From positions 62,001 through 126,000 of the forward strand of contig OW818667.1 of assembly GCA_942493125.1 (NCBI GenBank): a DNA stretch of 64,000 bases. The letters run 5' to 3'. The notes under the pieces were generated by a model. It was not told where the DNA came from. It worked only from the letters and a program-made list of their open reading frames with translations, and did no database searches. The DNA comes from Fusibacter_C sp942493125. GTDB lineage: Bacteria; Bacillota; Clostridia; Peptostreptococcales; Acidaminobacteraceae. Position 1 is the first letter of the stretch. Every line of letters begins with the position of its first letter. A program made the position numbers and the translations under genes. Positions 1 to 8,566 of this stretch are shown here, piece by piece.

Positions 1-756
1 GACGAGACTGTGCTGAAGACAGTGAAGCGCGGACATGATGTCAAAGCGATACATAATGCCGTGTCACTTCTAAAGACGGCAGGTTTGAGTTTTGGTATCC
101 AGTTGATGCTGGGTTTACCTGATGATGATTTTGAAAAGTTTAAGCATTCAGTTGAAATGACAGCGTCGTTGAAACCTGAATGTGTGCGTTTATATCCTGC
201 ACTTGTAATTCGCGATACGGAGCTGGAGACAGCGTATCTTGAAGGGCACTTTATACCTATGTCTTTGGACAAGGCGGTGTCGTGGACAGCGTATGCACTT
301 AAAGTGTTTCATGCGTGTGATATCAAAGTCATTAGAATGGGCCTTCAAAGAACGGATTTAATCGATTTTGATTCGGCAGTTGTCGCGGGTCCATTTCATC
401 CTGCCTTTGGTGAACTTGTCATGTCTCAATTGTTTTATGAAGCCATGGCGCACATTTTCGAGATGGATCGAGGCAATCGGGCGAGTCAAACTGCATCACG
501 TGATACTCAAGAAACCGATAATAGCCATACACCTGTTCAAGTGATTGTCACGGTGCATCCGAAGCAGTTATCGGCAGCGATAGGCAACAAAAAGACAAAC
601 TATACGAAGCTGCTCACGAAATATGGGAGTGCATATTCTGGGTCGCATCAATTTGGTGGATTAAAAATGATATTCAAGGGTGAAGATCACGTTCAAAGGG
701 ATACGGTAACCCTAACTATAAACGAACAAAGCTATACAAAACACATTATGAAATAA
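1..756 (+). CDS. Elp3-like radical SAM protein, C-terminal part (5' end outside window)
   Basis: The reading frame is open from base 1, so the gene starts upstream and only about 251 codons are visible; the GTG at position 10 is internal. Visible residues fit the clostridial Elp3/YhcC-type radical SAM family encoded just before smc: RGHD near the start, IQLMLGLPDDD (a barrel strand and loop typical of the family), RLYPALVIRDTELE, IRMGLQRTD and AGPFHPAFGELV. The cysteine cluster that binds the iron-sulphur cluster would lie in the missing N-terminal part. Family members use S-adenosylmethionine radical chemistry, probably on tRNA, but the substrate of this branch is uncertain. The stop is 14 bases before smc, suggesting one transcript. 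Confidence 0.85.
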   Translation, partial: DETVLKTVKRGHDVKAIHNAVSLLKTAGLSFGIQLMLGLPDDDFEKFKHSVEMTASLKPECVRLYPALVIRDTELETAYLEGHFIPMSLDKAVSWTAYALKVFHACDIKVIRMGLQRTDLIDFDSAVVAGPFHPAFGELVMSQLFYEAMAHIFEMDRGNRASQTASRDTQETDNSHTPVQVIVTVHPKQLSAAIGNKKTNYTKLLTKYGSAYSGSHQFGGLKMIFKGEDHVQRDTVTLTINEQSYTKHIMK

Positions 757-770
757 TTTGAGGTGCTTCA

Positions 771-3700
771 GTGTATTTAAAACAAGTTGAAATGAGAGGG
801 TTTAAATCCTTTGCAGATAAAACGGTCGTTGAATTTAGAGAAGGTGTTACTTGTGTTGTTGGCCCAAACGGTAGTGGAAAGAGCAATATAACCGATGCAG
901 TACGCTGGGTGCTAGGTGAACAGCGCGTCAAAACGCTACGTGGCAATAAGATGGAGGACATCATATTCAGTGGTACCAAACACAGAAAATCACTTGGTCT
1001 TGCTGAAGTGAAATTGACGTTTGACAATTCGGATCAATTCTTTCCTATGGCATATGAAGAAATAACTGTCGTCAGACGCGTTCATCGTTCAGGTGACAGC
1101 GAATACTTGATCAATCAGATGCCTTGTCGCTTAAAGGATGTTAGGGAACTCTTTATGGATACGGGTATTGGACGTGAAGGGTATTCGATCATCGGGCAAG
1201 GTAGAATTGACGAAATTCTCAGCAATAACAAAGAAGAACGTCGCCTGTTGTTTGAAGAAGCAGCCGGCATTATTAAATACAAATCTAGAAAACTCGAATC
1301 TGAAAAAAAGCTAAAAGCGACAACAGAGAATCTGCTTAGGATTCAAGACATCATCTCTGAAATTGAGGATCGTGTTGAACCACTTAGACTGGAAAGCGAT
1401 CGAGCCAAGCAGTATGTGGACCTCACCGACGCACTTAAAAATATTGAACTCAACTATTATTCGAAGCGTTATCTTGAAATTGAACAAGGGTTACTTGAGA
1501 TCCTTGAGCAAATGCAATCTTTTGATGACGAGTTAAAGGCAATTGAAGGTCGACAAGCTGATTTGAAAGCCGTATACAATGAAAAAGACCGGCAAATGTT
1601 CGATATCAATCGCGATATCAGAGCATTAGAAGCGCAATATCACGAATTCCAAAATTATGAAAGCAAGACCTTTGGCGATCGTGAACTACTTCTTGAGAAA
1701 AAGGCAAATACAAAAGTCAATATCAAACGCGTTGAAGATGAGCTCGAAGAAATTGAAACTGAAAAAAAGCAAATTCTTAGAAATATTGAATTGCTTTCCG
1801 ACGAAAAAGCTGCTCTCGACGATGAATGGCAGATGGGGCAAGTGGCTCTAGAAGCACTGGCAAAAGCCTATGCAGATGCGCAGGACGCGCTTATGGCAGC
1901 AAAAAATGACAACGATACGAACCGACGCGATGTCATTGATAGCCTCAATCAAGTAGAGATGAAAAAGCAAGAAATTGAAACGCTTGAGAGATTGAGTGGG
2001 TCTCTCGCTGAAAAGCTCGAACAAATTGAAAGCCAATTGGCGAGACAGCATGAAGTGATTGAACAATCCCATACGGACAAAGCAGTTATCGTCGAAAAAC
2101 TTGGGATCCTTACGGAAAACAAGGATCAACTAAATGGCAAACTTTCATCCGCGATTCAATTTTTAGAATTCACAAAACAAAATCAAAATGCGGCTGTCAA
2201 AGCTTTTGAGCAGTTGTCGACTCAAAATTCCCAGCTTCAAACGGAACATAAGTTACTTAAGACGCTTGAAGAAGAGTATGACGGGTACGATAAAGGTGTA
2301 AAAGATATTCTGACAAGTCTTGAAGATAAAACGGGGATCATCGGCATCGTCGCTTCTTTGATTGAGGTGCCAAAGCGCTTTGAAGTTGCCATCGAAGTTG
2401 CGCTTGGTCGTGCGATTCAAAATATCGTCTGTGAAAAAATTTCAGATGCAAAGCGATCCATAGAGTTTTTAAGACGCAACGACTTAGGTCGTGTGACTTT
2501 CCTTCCGATCGAAAACCTCGACGAAAAAGGGCAACAAAATGAGCAAATGGCCATCGTGTCAAAAGAAAAAGGATTCGTAGGCATCGCAAAAGACCTTATC
2601 AAAATCGATTCAAAATACGAGATGCTATCAGAATTTTTACTTGGTAGAATCCTTGTCGTTGAAGACTTTGAAACGGCGAGTAAAATGATTAAAATACGCA
2701 ATTTAAAGTATAAAGTCATCACGCTTCAGGGTGATGTTCTCGTACCTGGTGGTGCGATCACGGGTGGCTCGTTTCGCTCAAAAGTTTCCAATATTCTCGG
2801 TAGGAAGCGTAGGATTGCTGAACTTGCTGTCCAGCTCGAAGCCATTTCAAAGGAAAAATCCGCTAAGCAATCGGAACTGGAACAGCTTAATATTACTTTG
2901 GATGAGCAAGAAAACTTGTTAAAGGGTATCAGAAGTGAGCTTGATGTCTTAAGGCTTGAGATTGTTAGACTTGAACATGCAAGAGACAATCACGATCAAG
3001 TGGTAGGTGCTTCAAAAGAAGTCTACGACAAATATAGTGCAGACTACAAAACGCTCAAAGCTGAATACGATGAAACACTACAAACGATTGCGGCAAACAA
3101 AATTACAATAGAAGAAACGCAAAGCCTCGTTTCAAAAGTCGAATCAGAACTTTCTGAAGCGCTGCGCGCCATAGAAGTGTTGGATAACGATGTCAAATCG
3201 CTTTCAGAACGCCATACGGCTCAAAAGATCAAGTTGGCATCATTAGAACAGACACTTGCCTTTAAGAATCGGGAAATCTTAAGAATTCAAGATGACCTCG
3301 AGATATTCACACAAAAGACAAACATGAGATCTAGACAAATTGCCGATTTCAACGACCATGCCGACGTATTTGAAGATCAAGTTGTCGTATTGTCAGATCG
3401 ACTGGTTCAAATTAAAAAGGACTTAGAGGCGTGTAAATTTGATATAGAAGCGAAAACTGGAGTAAAACAACTCGAGTATAGAGCACTAGATGGCATCTCA
3501 AAAGAACTTGCCGAACTGACTGAAAAACACGACGCCGCAAAAGACGGCGTGCACAAACTTGATGTCAAAAAAGTGAAATTGGATGTTGAAAAAGATTCAG
3601 TGACTTCAGAACTATGGGAAAAATACGAGATGAGCATCGCTGAAGCTTTGCAAATTGAGGAAGTTCCATACCAAAAGTCCGAGATGAAACAGCTCAGACA

Positions 3701-4328
3701 TGAACTGAAATTGCTTGGAACAGTGAATATCAATGCTATAAAAGAATATGACGAAGTGTCAACGCGATTTACATTTTTAAGTGAGCAAAGGGCAGATTTG
3801 CTCGAAGCGGTTTCTCAACTGGAAAAAATCATCGTCGAGCTTGAAAAGAAAATGATCGTCATGTTTAAAGAGAATTTTGACATCATTAATAACCACTTCA
3901 AAGGGACTTTTAAAGACCTTTTCAGTGGCGGTGATGCGGAGCTACTTCTTGCTGACTATGACGATATCTTAGATTGCGACATCGAGATTATCGCACAACC
4001 ACCTGGCAAAAAACTTCAAAGCATCAATCTGTTATCTGGTGGTGAGAAGGCACTTACTGCAATTGCATTACTTTTTGCCATCTTATCGACGAAGCCGACA
4101 CCGTTCTGTATTCTAGATGAGATCGAAGCGGCGCTTGACGATGTCAACGTGTATCGTTTTGCCGACTTCATCAAGGACTATGCAAAAAATTCACAGTTTG
4201 TCATCATCACACATAGAAAAGGAACAATGGAGATCGCAGACACACTTTATGGTGTAACGATGGAAGAATACGGCATATCCAAGGTTCTCAGTGTCAAGCT
4301 TGAGGATATCGCCGCACAACTAGATTAG
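771..4328 (+). CDS. smc: Chromosome partition/condensation ATPase SMC
   Basis: 1185 residues, normal length for bacterial SMC. The protein forms a rod-shaped dimer that, with ScpA and ScpB, loads on DNA and extrudes loops to organise and separate chromosomes. The N-terminal ATPase half has Walker A GPNGSGKS at residues 31-38. Two long coiled-coil arms (about 170-500 and 680-1000) flank a hinge at about 500-680, rich in glycine (GGAITGGSF). The C-terminal half has the ABC signature LLSGGEKALTA near 1087 and Walker B CILDEIEAALDD near 1113. The start is GTG at 771, preceded by GAGGTG. ftsY follows directly, the usual Firmicute order. scpA and scpB are not in the window. Confidence 0.98.
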   Translation: MYLKQVEMRGFKSFADKTVVEFREGVTCVVGPNGSGKSNITDAVRWVLGEQRVKTLRGNKMEDIIFSGTKHRKSLGLAEVKLTFDNSDQFFPMAYEEITVVRRVHRSGDSEYLINQMPCRLKDVRELFMDTGIGREGYSIIGQGRIDEILSNNKEERRLLFEEAAGIIKYKSRKLESEKKLKATTENLLRIQDIISEIEDRVEPLRLESDRAKQYVDLTDALKNIELNYYSKRYLEIEQGLLEILEQMQSFDDELKAIEGRQADLKAVYNEKDRQMFDINRDIRALEAQYHEFQNYESKTFGDRELLLEKKANTKVNIKRVEDELEEIETEKKQILRNIELLSDEKAALDDEWQMGQVALEALAKAYADAQDALMAAKNDNDTNRRDVIDSLNQVEMKKQEIETLERLSGSLAEKLEQIESQLARQHEVIEQSHTDKAVIVEKLGILTENKDQLNGKLSSAIQFLEFTKQNQNAAVKAFEQLSTQNSQLQTEHKLLKTLEEEYDGYDKGVKDILTSLEDKTGIIGIVASLIEVPKRFEVAIEVALGRAIQNIVCEKISDAKRSIEFLRRNDLGRVTFLPIENLDEKGQQNEQMAIVSKEKGFVGIAKDLIKIDSKYEMLSEFLLGRILVVEDFETASKMIKIRNLKYKVITLQGDVLVPGGAITGGSFRSKVSNILGRKRRIAELAVQLEAISKEKSAKQSELEQLNITLDEQENLLKGIRSELDVLRLEIVRLEHARDNHDQVVGASKEVYDKYSADYKTLKAEYDETLQTIAANKITIEETQSLVSKVESELSEALRAIEVLDNDVKSLSERHTAQKIKLASLEQTLAFKNREILRIQDDLEIFTQKTNMRSRQIADFNDHADVFEDQVVVLSDRLVQIKKDLEACKFDIEAKTGVKQLEYRALDGISKELAELTEKHDAAKDGVHKLDVKKVKLDVEKDSVTSELWEKYEMSIAEALQIEEVPYQKSEMKQLRHELKLLGTVNINAIKEYDEVSTRFTFLSEQRADLLEAVSQLEKIIVELEKKMIVMFKENFDIINNHFKGTFKDLFSGGDAELLLADYDDILDCDIEIIAQPPGKKLQSINLLSGGEKALTAIALLFAILSTKPTPFCILDEIEAALDDVNVYRFADFIKDYAKNSQFVIITHRKGTMEIADTLYGVTMEEYGISKVLSVKLEDIAAQLD

Positions 4329-4371
4329 ATGAATAATCAAGAATTTGAAATTACGCTCATTAGGAGGCAAC

Positions 4372-5289
4372 ATGGCATTTGGATTTTTAAATAAACTTAA
4401 AGAGGGCCTTGATAAGACGCGCAAAGGCATCACAGATAAAATTGATGATTTATTCAACAACTATGGAGAAATTGACGATGAGCTTTTCGATGAACTCGAA
4501 GAAATTCTTGTCGTTGCAGATGTTGGCATGGCAACGACGCACAAATTGATCGAACGCCTACGAGAAGAACTTAAAATTCGTAAAATCAAAAATGCAAATG
4601 AAGTAAAAGGCGTATTTAAAGAAGTTGTGGAAGCGATGCTAAGAGAAAATAACGATGAACCATTTCATGTTGGTGACGTACCGACGATCGTCATGGTCAT
4701 CGGCGTTAACGGCGTAGGTAAAACCACTTCAATCGGTAAAATTGCAAGCTTGATCAAATCAGAAGGTAAATCAGTGGTCATTGCGGCAGCAGATACCTTC
4801 AGAGCGGCAGCTATCGATCAACTCATGGTTTGGGGAGATCGCGTCGGTGTCAATGTCATTCATCAGTCGGAAGGCTCTGATCCAGCAGCGGTTATTTTTG
4901 ATGCGATTCAATCTGCAAAAGCTAAGAAAATAGATGTGCTCATTTGTGATACAGCCGGTAGACTTCATAATAAAGTCAACCTTATGAATGAACTCGCTAA
5001 GGTCTTTAGAGTCATCGATAGAGAGTATCCAGATGCAAAGCGTGAAATTTTGCTTGTACTCGATGCAACAACAGGTCAAAATGCCATTCAACAGGCGAAG
5101 GTATTCAATGAAGCTGCACCTATAACAGGTATTGTGCTCACAAAACTCGATGGCACTGCAAAAGGTGGCGTCGTCATGGCAATCAATGCCGAACTTGGTA
5201 TACCAGTCAAGCTTATAGGTGTCGGTGAAGGCATCGATGACCTACAAGCTTTCGATCCGCACGAGTTTGTTGAAGCGTTGTTTAATTAA
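4372..5289 (+). CDS. ftsY: Signal recognition particle receptor FtsY
   Basis: 305 residues when started at ATG 4372, which has TAGGAGG seven bases upstream; an upstream in-frame start at 4345 has no ribosome binding site. FtsY is the membrane-associated GTPase that docks the ribosome-Ffh complex at the translocon. It has an NG architecture: helical N domain to about residue 100, P-loop GVNGVGKTT near 111, DTAGRLHNK near 193 and TKLDGTAKGG near 256. The long acidic A domain of enterobacterial FtsY is absent, as is normal in Firmicutes. It lies 43 bases after smc. Confidence 0.97.
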   Translation: MAFGFLNKLKEGLDKTRKGITDKIDDLFNNYGEIDDELFDELEEILVVADVGMATTHKLIERLREELKIRKIKNANEVKGVFKEVVEAMLRENNDEPFHVGDVPTIVMVIGVNGVGKTTSIGKIASLIKSEGKSVVIAAADTFRAAAIDQLMVWGDRVGVNVIHQSEGSDPAAVIFDAIQSAKAKKIDVLICDTAGRLHNKVNLMNELAKVFRVIDREYPDAKREILLVLDATTGQNAIQQAKVFNEAAPITGIVLTKLDGTAKGGVVMAINAELGIPVKLIGVGEGIDDLQAFDPHEFVEALFN

Positions 5290-5369
5290 GGTGTATATCA
5301 TATGATTGAAAAAAATGCATTATTTCAATAGGTAATGATACAATTTTCATGGTTGTAAAGGTTTTATGC

Positions 5370-5398
5370 TTGACAGACAATGTGATTTGAATTATAAT
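5370..5398 (+). promoter_or_regulatory. Sigma-A promoter for ylxM
   Basis: A perfect -35 TTGACA (5370-5375) and a perfect -10 TATAAT (5393-5398) are separated by 17 bases. Transcription should begin near 5404-5406, only about 6-8 bases before the ylxM ATG at 5412, so the transcript would be almost leaderless and would lack most of the upstream GAGG. Confidence 0.85.
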
Positions 5399-5411
5399 TT
5401 GTGAGGATGCT

Positions 5412-5753
5412 ATGTTTGAAAAAAAAATGAGGCTCGACGCACTATATGAATTTTATGGAAAGATGTTGACCGATAAGCAAAGTGAGATTATGGACCTGTT
5501 TTGCAACATGGACTACTCGCTTGGTGAAATATCTGAACTACATGGTGTCAGCCGACAGGCGATTCACGATACGATCAAACGAACTGAGAAAGTTCTTGAA
5601 AACTATGAATTGCAGCTTGGTCTGTATCAGCGTTTTGAAGAAAAACAAAAGGCGTTTGAAACGATCATGGCACTGATCGATCAGTTTGAAACAGCGCGAG
5701 ATGATCAGTTTATCAAAGAGATCAAACGCATTGCGACAAGTGAGATTGAGTAA
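5412..5753 (+). CDS. ylxM: YlxM-family helix-turn-helix protein, SRP-associated
   Basis: 113 residues, the usual size of the YlxM/p13 family. The central part (LTDKQSEIMDLFCNMDYSLG, then EISELHGVSRQAIHDTIKR at about residues 38-56) is a helix-turn-helix like sigma factor region 4, and the C-terminal half is a charged helix. In streptococci and Bacillus the gene neighbours ffh, and the protein is reported to associate with the signal recognition particle; its exact task is less settled. Here it lies between ftsY and ffh but is preceded by its own strong promoter and followed by a repeat element that separates it from ffh. Confidence 0.9.
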   Translation: MFEKKMRLDALYEFYGKMLTDKQSEIMDLFCNMDYSLGEISELHGVSRQAIHDTIKRTEKVLENYELQLGLYQRFEEKQKAFETIMALIDQFETARDDQFIKEIKRIATSEIE

Positions 5754-5757
5754 GTAT

Positions 5758-5872
5758 GGAAATTGCATAATTACCTTTTAAGTTGCTAAATCCCGTTTCT
5801 GGAATATGACAATGGCTAAATCACGCAGTTTTCATAAATGAAAATCATACAAATTGGAATTATGCAATTTCC
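5758..5872 (+). repeat. 115-bp terminal-inverted-repeat element, copy 1
   Basis: The left end 5758-5775 (GGAAATTGCATAATTACC) is the reverse complement of the right end 5856-5872 (GGAATTATGCAATTTCC) apart from one extra base. A smaller hairpin, TTTTCAT/ATGAAAA, lies inside near the right end. No open reading frame is carried. The left 27 bases agree with copy 2 (7826-7934) at 23 positions, so the two are members of one family. It fills the ylxM-ffh gap and looks like a non-autonomous MITE-type or other intergenic palindromic element; no target duplication was recognised with certainty. The orientation given is arbitrary. Confidence 0.75.
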
Positions 5873-5901
5873 TCAAAATAGCGCATATAGGAGGGCATAA
5901 C

Positions 5902-7242
5902 GTGGCATTCGAAAGCTTAGCCGAAAAACTGCAAGGTGCCTTTAACCAGCTTAGGGGTAAGGGAAAACTAAACGAAAAAGACGTCAAAGATGCCATGAGA
6001 GAAGTCAAGCTTGCATTACTGGAAGCAGACGTAAACTTTAAGGTCGTCAAAGACTTTATCAATACACTGACGGAACGCGCCATCGGCGAATCCGTCATGC
6101 AAAGCCTGACGCCAGGTCAGCAAGTCATCAAGATCGTGAGTGAAGAGCTGACGAATCTTATGGGTAAGACACAAAGCAAACTCGAGTACTCTTCTAAACC
6201 ACCAACCATCATCATGATGGCCGGTTTGCAGGGTGCAGGTAAGACGACGACGTGTGGCAAGCTTGGTAGCCTTTTGAAAAAGCAAGGCAAACGACCACTT
6301 CTCGTAGCTTGTGATATCTATAGACCAGCTGCGATTCAACAGCTTAAAGTCGTCGGTGAAAAGGTTGGCGTTCCCGTCTTTGAGATGGGTAACCAAACAA
6401 ATCCTGTAGAGATCGCAAAAGCTGGTCTTGCACATGCAATTCACTTCAACAACGACGTCGTCATCCTAGATACAGCGGGTCGACTTCATATCGATGAAAA
6501 TCTCATGCAAGAACTTATTCAGATAAAAGAAACGGTTTCACCAAAAGAGATTCTATTAGTTCTAGACGCTATGACGGGTCAGGACGCAGTCAATGTCGCT
6601 GAGCATTTCAACGCACAACTTGAAATCAGCGGTGTCATCTTGACGAAACTCGATGGTGACACACGTGGTGGTGCAGCACTTTCTGTACGCGCAGTTACAG
6701 GCAAACCGATCAAGTATGCCTGTATCGGTGAAAAGCTCACAGATATCGAAGAATTTTACCCAGATCGTATGGCTTCAAGAATCCTCGGTATGGGCGATGT
6801 GCTTTCTCTGATTGAAAAAGCACAAGAAAACTTCGATGAAGAAAAAGCAAAAAAGCTCGAAAAGAAGATGAAGACTTCGACTTTCGACCTTGAAGACTTT
6901 TTAGACCAACTTGAACAGTTACAAAAGATGGGACCTATCGGCGACTTGCTCGGTATGATACCAGGTATGAACAACAACAAAGCCTTAAAAGGCGTTGATG
7001 TAAATGACAAAGATTTGATTCGGACCAAGGCGATTATCCAGTCGATGACTCGAAAAGAGCGCATGGATCCCGATATTATCAATGGCAGTCGTAAAAAACG
7101 TATCGCAGCAGGTTGTGGTGTGCATGTTTCTGAAGTCAACAGACTGCTCAAGCAGTTTGAACAAACTAAGAAGATGATGAAGCAGTTTGGCGGTATGGAG
7201 AAAAAGATGAAAAGAGGCGGAGGCTTTAAGTTTCCTTTCTAA
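5902..7242 (+). CDS. ffh: Signal recognition particle protein Ffh
   Basis: 446 residues from GTG 5902, which has AGGAGGG eight bases upstream; a longer in-frame ATG at 5854 falls inside the repeat element and is rejected. Ffh binds the SRP RNA and signal sequences emerging from the ribosome. NG domain: P-loop GLQGAGKTTT near residue 108, DTAGRLHID near 190, TKLDGDTRGG near 247. The M domain (from about 300) is methionine rich (GMIPGM, KKMMKQFGGM) and contains SRKKRIAAGCG, the RNA-binding segment. rpsP follows after 79 bases, as in most Firmicutes. Confidence 0.98.
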   Translation: MAFESLAEKLQGAFNQLRGKGKLNEKDVKDAMREVKLALLEADVNFKVVKDFINTLTERAIGESVMQSLTPGQQVIKIVSEELTNLMGKTQSKLEYSSKPPTIIMMAGLQGAGKTTTCGKLGSLLKKQGKRPLLVACDIYRPAAIQQLKVVGEKVGVPVFEMGNQTNPVEIAKAGLAHAIHFNNDVVILDTAGRLHIDENLMQELIQIKETVSPKEILLVLDAMTGQDAVNVAEHFNAQLEISGVILTKLDGDTRGGAALSVRAVTGKPIKYACIGEKLTDIEEFYPDRMASRILGMGDVLSLIEKAQENFDEEKAKKLEKKMKTSTFDLEDFLDQLEQLQKMGPIGDLLGMIPGMNNNKALKGVDVNDKDLIRTKAIIQSMTRKERMDPDIINGSRKKRIAAGCGVHVSEVNRLLKQFEQTKKMMKQFGGMEKKMKRGGGFKFPF

Positions 7243-7321
7243 TGATAATAACTTTTCATAATTAAGACAAAAGCAATAAATCAACAACATGATAGACCAA
7301 AAAAATAAGGAGGTGAAATTA

Positions 7322-7573
7322 ATGGCAGTTAAAATCAGATTAACGAGAATGGGTTCTAAGAAAAAACCTTTCTATAGAGTTGTCGTTGCAGATTCTAGAG
7401 CACCTAGAGATGGTAAATTTATCGATCAAATCGGTACATTCAACCCGCTTTTAGAAAGCAACCAAGTTAAACTTGACGCTGACAAAGCAAATCATTGGTT
7501 AAGCAATGGTGCACAACCTACTGATACCGTAAAAGCGCTTTTCAAAAAACATGGCGTATATGATGCGAAGTAA
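7322..7573 (+). CDS. rpsP: 30S ribosomal protein S16
   Basis: 83 residues from ATG 7322, preceded by AAGGAGGTGAAATTA; the upstream start at 7289 is rejected because it precedes this binding site. The MAVKIRLTRMGSKKKPFYRVVVADSR start and the GTFNPL motif are diagnostic of S16, which helps fold the 16S rRNA 5' domain. It stands in the conserved ffh-rpsP-khpA-rimM-trmD-rplS order. Confidence 0.98.
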   Translation: MAVKIRLTRMGSKKKPFYRVVVADSRAPRDGKFIDQIGTFNPLLESNQVKLDADKANHWLSNGAQPTDTVKALFKKHGVYDAK

Positions 7574-7593
7574 TTAGCATACGAGGTGACTAA

Positions 7594-7824
7594 ATGAGCG
7601 AATTGGTAAGAATTATTGCGGCTTCGTTGGTCGATCATCCGGAAAAAGTTGAAGTGAGAGAGGTTGAGGGTTCTCAATCTGTAATCATTGAACTTAAAGT
7701 AGCTCCAGAAGATATGGGCAAGGTTATCGGCAAACAAGGTAGGATCGCTAAGGCAATTCGTACAGTTGTTAAAGCTGCTGCAACTAAAGAGAATAAACGC
7801 GTTGTTGTAGAAATTATTCAATAA
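7594..7824 (+). CDS. khpA: KH-domain RNA-binding protein KhpA (YlqC)
   Basis: 76 residues, a single type II KH domain with the GxxG loop in MGKVIGKQGRIAKAIRTVV (about residues 43-61). KhpA is a small RNA chaperone that in streptococci pairs with KhpB (EloR/Jag) and affects cell division; in other Firmicutes it is found near rpsP as here. The ribosome binding site GAGGTG lies just before ATG 7594. It ends directly at repeat copy 2. Confidence 0.95.
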   Translation: MSELVRIIAASLVDHPEKVEVREVEGSQSVIIELKVAPEDMGKVIGKQGRIAKAIRTVVKAAATKENKRVVVEIIQ

Positions 7825-7825
7825 T

Positions 7826-7934
7826 GGAATATGCAAAATTACCTTATAAGTTTCGAAGTAAATTTATAAGAGGCTGAAAAGGTGTATTTACGTCATTTTC
7901 AAGCGAGAAATTAAATTTGAATTTTGCATTTTCC
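7826..7934 (+). repeat. 109-bp terminal-inverted-repeat element, copy 2
   Basis: The left end starts GGAATATGCAAAATTACC (7826) and the right end closes with GAATTTTGCATTTTCC (7919-7934), reverse complements over about 15 bases with few mismatches. The first 27 bases match copy 1 (5758-5872) at 23 positions, including AATTACCTT and TAAGTT. The centre is unrelated in sequence. The element begins two bases after the khpA stop and carries no coding sequence. Same family as copy 1; orientation arbitrary. Confidence 0.75.
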
Positions 7935-7967
7935 TAATAATGTAATATCTTAAGATCATTATGACAG

Positions 7968-8010
7968 TAGCTATTTCAAGTGTTCACACAAGAAATAGCT
8001 ATTTTCTTAA
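7968..8010 (+). terminator. Rho-independent terminator between khpA and rimM
   Basis: A 10-bp perfect stem TAGCTATTTC (7968-7977) / GAAATAGCTA (7992-8001) with a 14-base loop is followed by a T-rich run (TTTTCTTAATTTT). It would end or attenuate the ffh-rpsP-khpA transcript. I saw no convincing promoter in the 50 bases between this hairpin and rimM. Confidence 0.75.
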
Positions 8011-8059
8011 TTTTGGAAATTTATCGTTTTAAAATGCATTAAATTGATATGGAGGATTT

Positions 8060-8566
8060 ATGGAAGGCTGCTTTAACATGGGCAAAATTGTCAATACACA
8101 TGGTGTACGCGGAGAAGTGAAAGTTTATCCGTATTCAGATGATCTTGAAAAGTTTGAAGATTTTGAGTATTTTTATATCGAAGGCGAAGGCAAAAAGAAA
8201 TATGAGATTGAATCTACTCGCGTCCATAAAAATATGGTGCTTGTCAAATTCAAGGGATATGAAGATATTAATAAGGTTTTAAACTTTCTCAATAAAAACG
8301 TCTACATGGAACGCAAAGACGTTGAGGATGACAGTGAAGGACATTATATTGTCGATCTGATTGGGTGTGAGATTTTTGATGACCAAGGTGTATTTGTTGG
8401 CCATTTGAAAGATGTTCTACAGACTTCTGCGCAAGATCTTTACGAAATCAAAAAGAAATCTGACGGGAAAATGTTCTATTTACCCGTTGTCGATGAATTT
8501 GTTAAAAATATTGATATTAAGAATAGAAAAATCACCGTACATTTGATTGAGGGGATAATGGAATGA
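8060..8566 (+). CDS. rimM: 16S rRNA maturation factor RimM
   Basis: 168 residues. RimM binds S19 and assists assembly of the 30S head. The N-terminal barrel shows GKIVNTHGVRGEVKVYPYSD (residues 8-27, the family signature), and the C-terminal PRC-barrel shows DLIGCEIFDDQG and FYLPVVDEFVKNIDIKNRKI. GGAGGATTT precedes ATG 8060. The stop overlaps the trmD start by four bases, so the two are translationally coupled. Confidence 0.97.
   Translation: MEGCFNMGKIVNTHGVRGEVKVYPYSDDLEKFEDFEYFYIEGEGKKKYEIESTRVHKNMVLVKFKGYEDINKVLNFLNKNVYMERKDVEDDSEGHYIVDLIGCEIFDDQGVFVGHLKDVLQTSAQDLYEIKKKSDGKMFYLPVVDEFVKNIDIKNRKITVHLIEGIME

Noticed and set aside
5290..5369. Terminator after ftsY
   Set aside because: Only short A/T palindromes (for example ATCATATGAT) are present with no stable stem followed by a T-run.
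7492..7836. Antisense reading frames, for example over rpsP and khpA, and many others across the window
   Set aside because: They lie opposite well-recognised genes, lack ribosome binding sites and resemble no known family; they are by-products of the coding strand.
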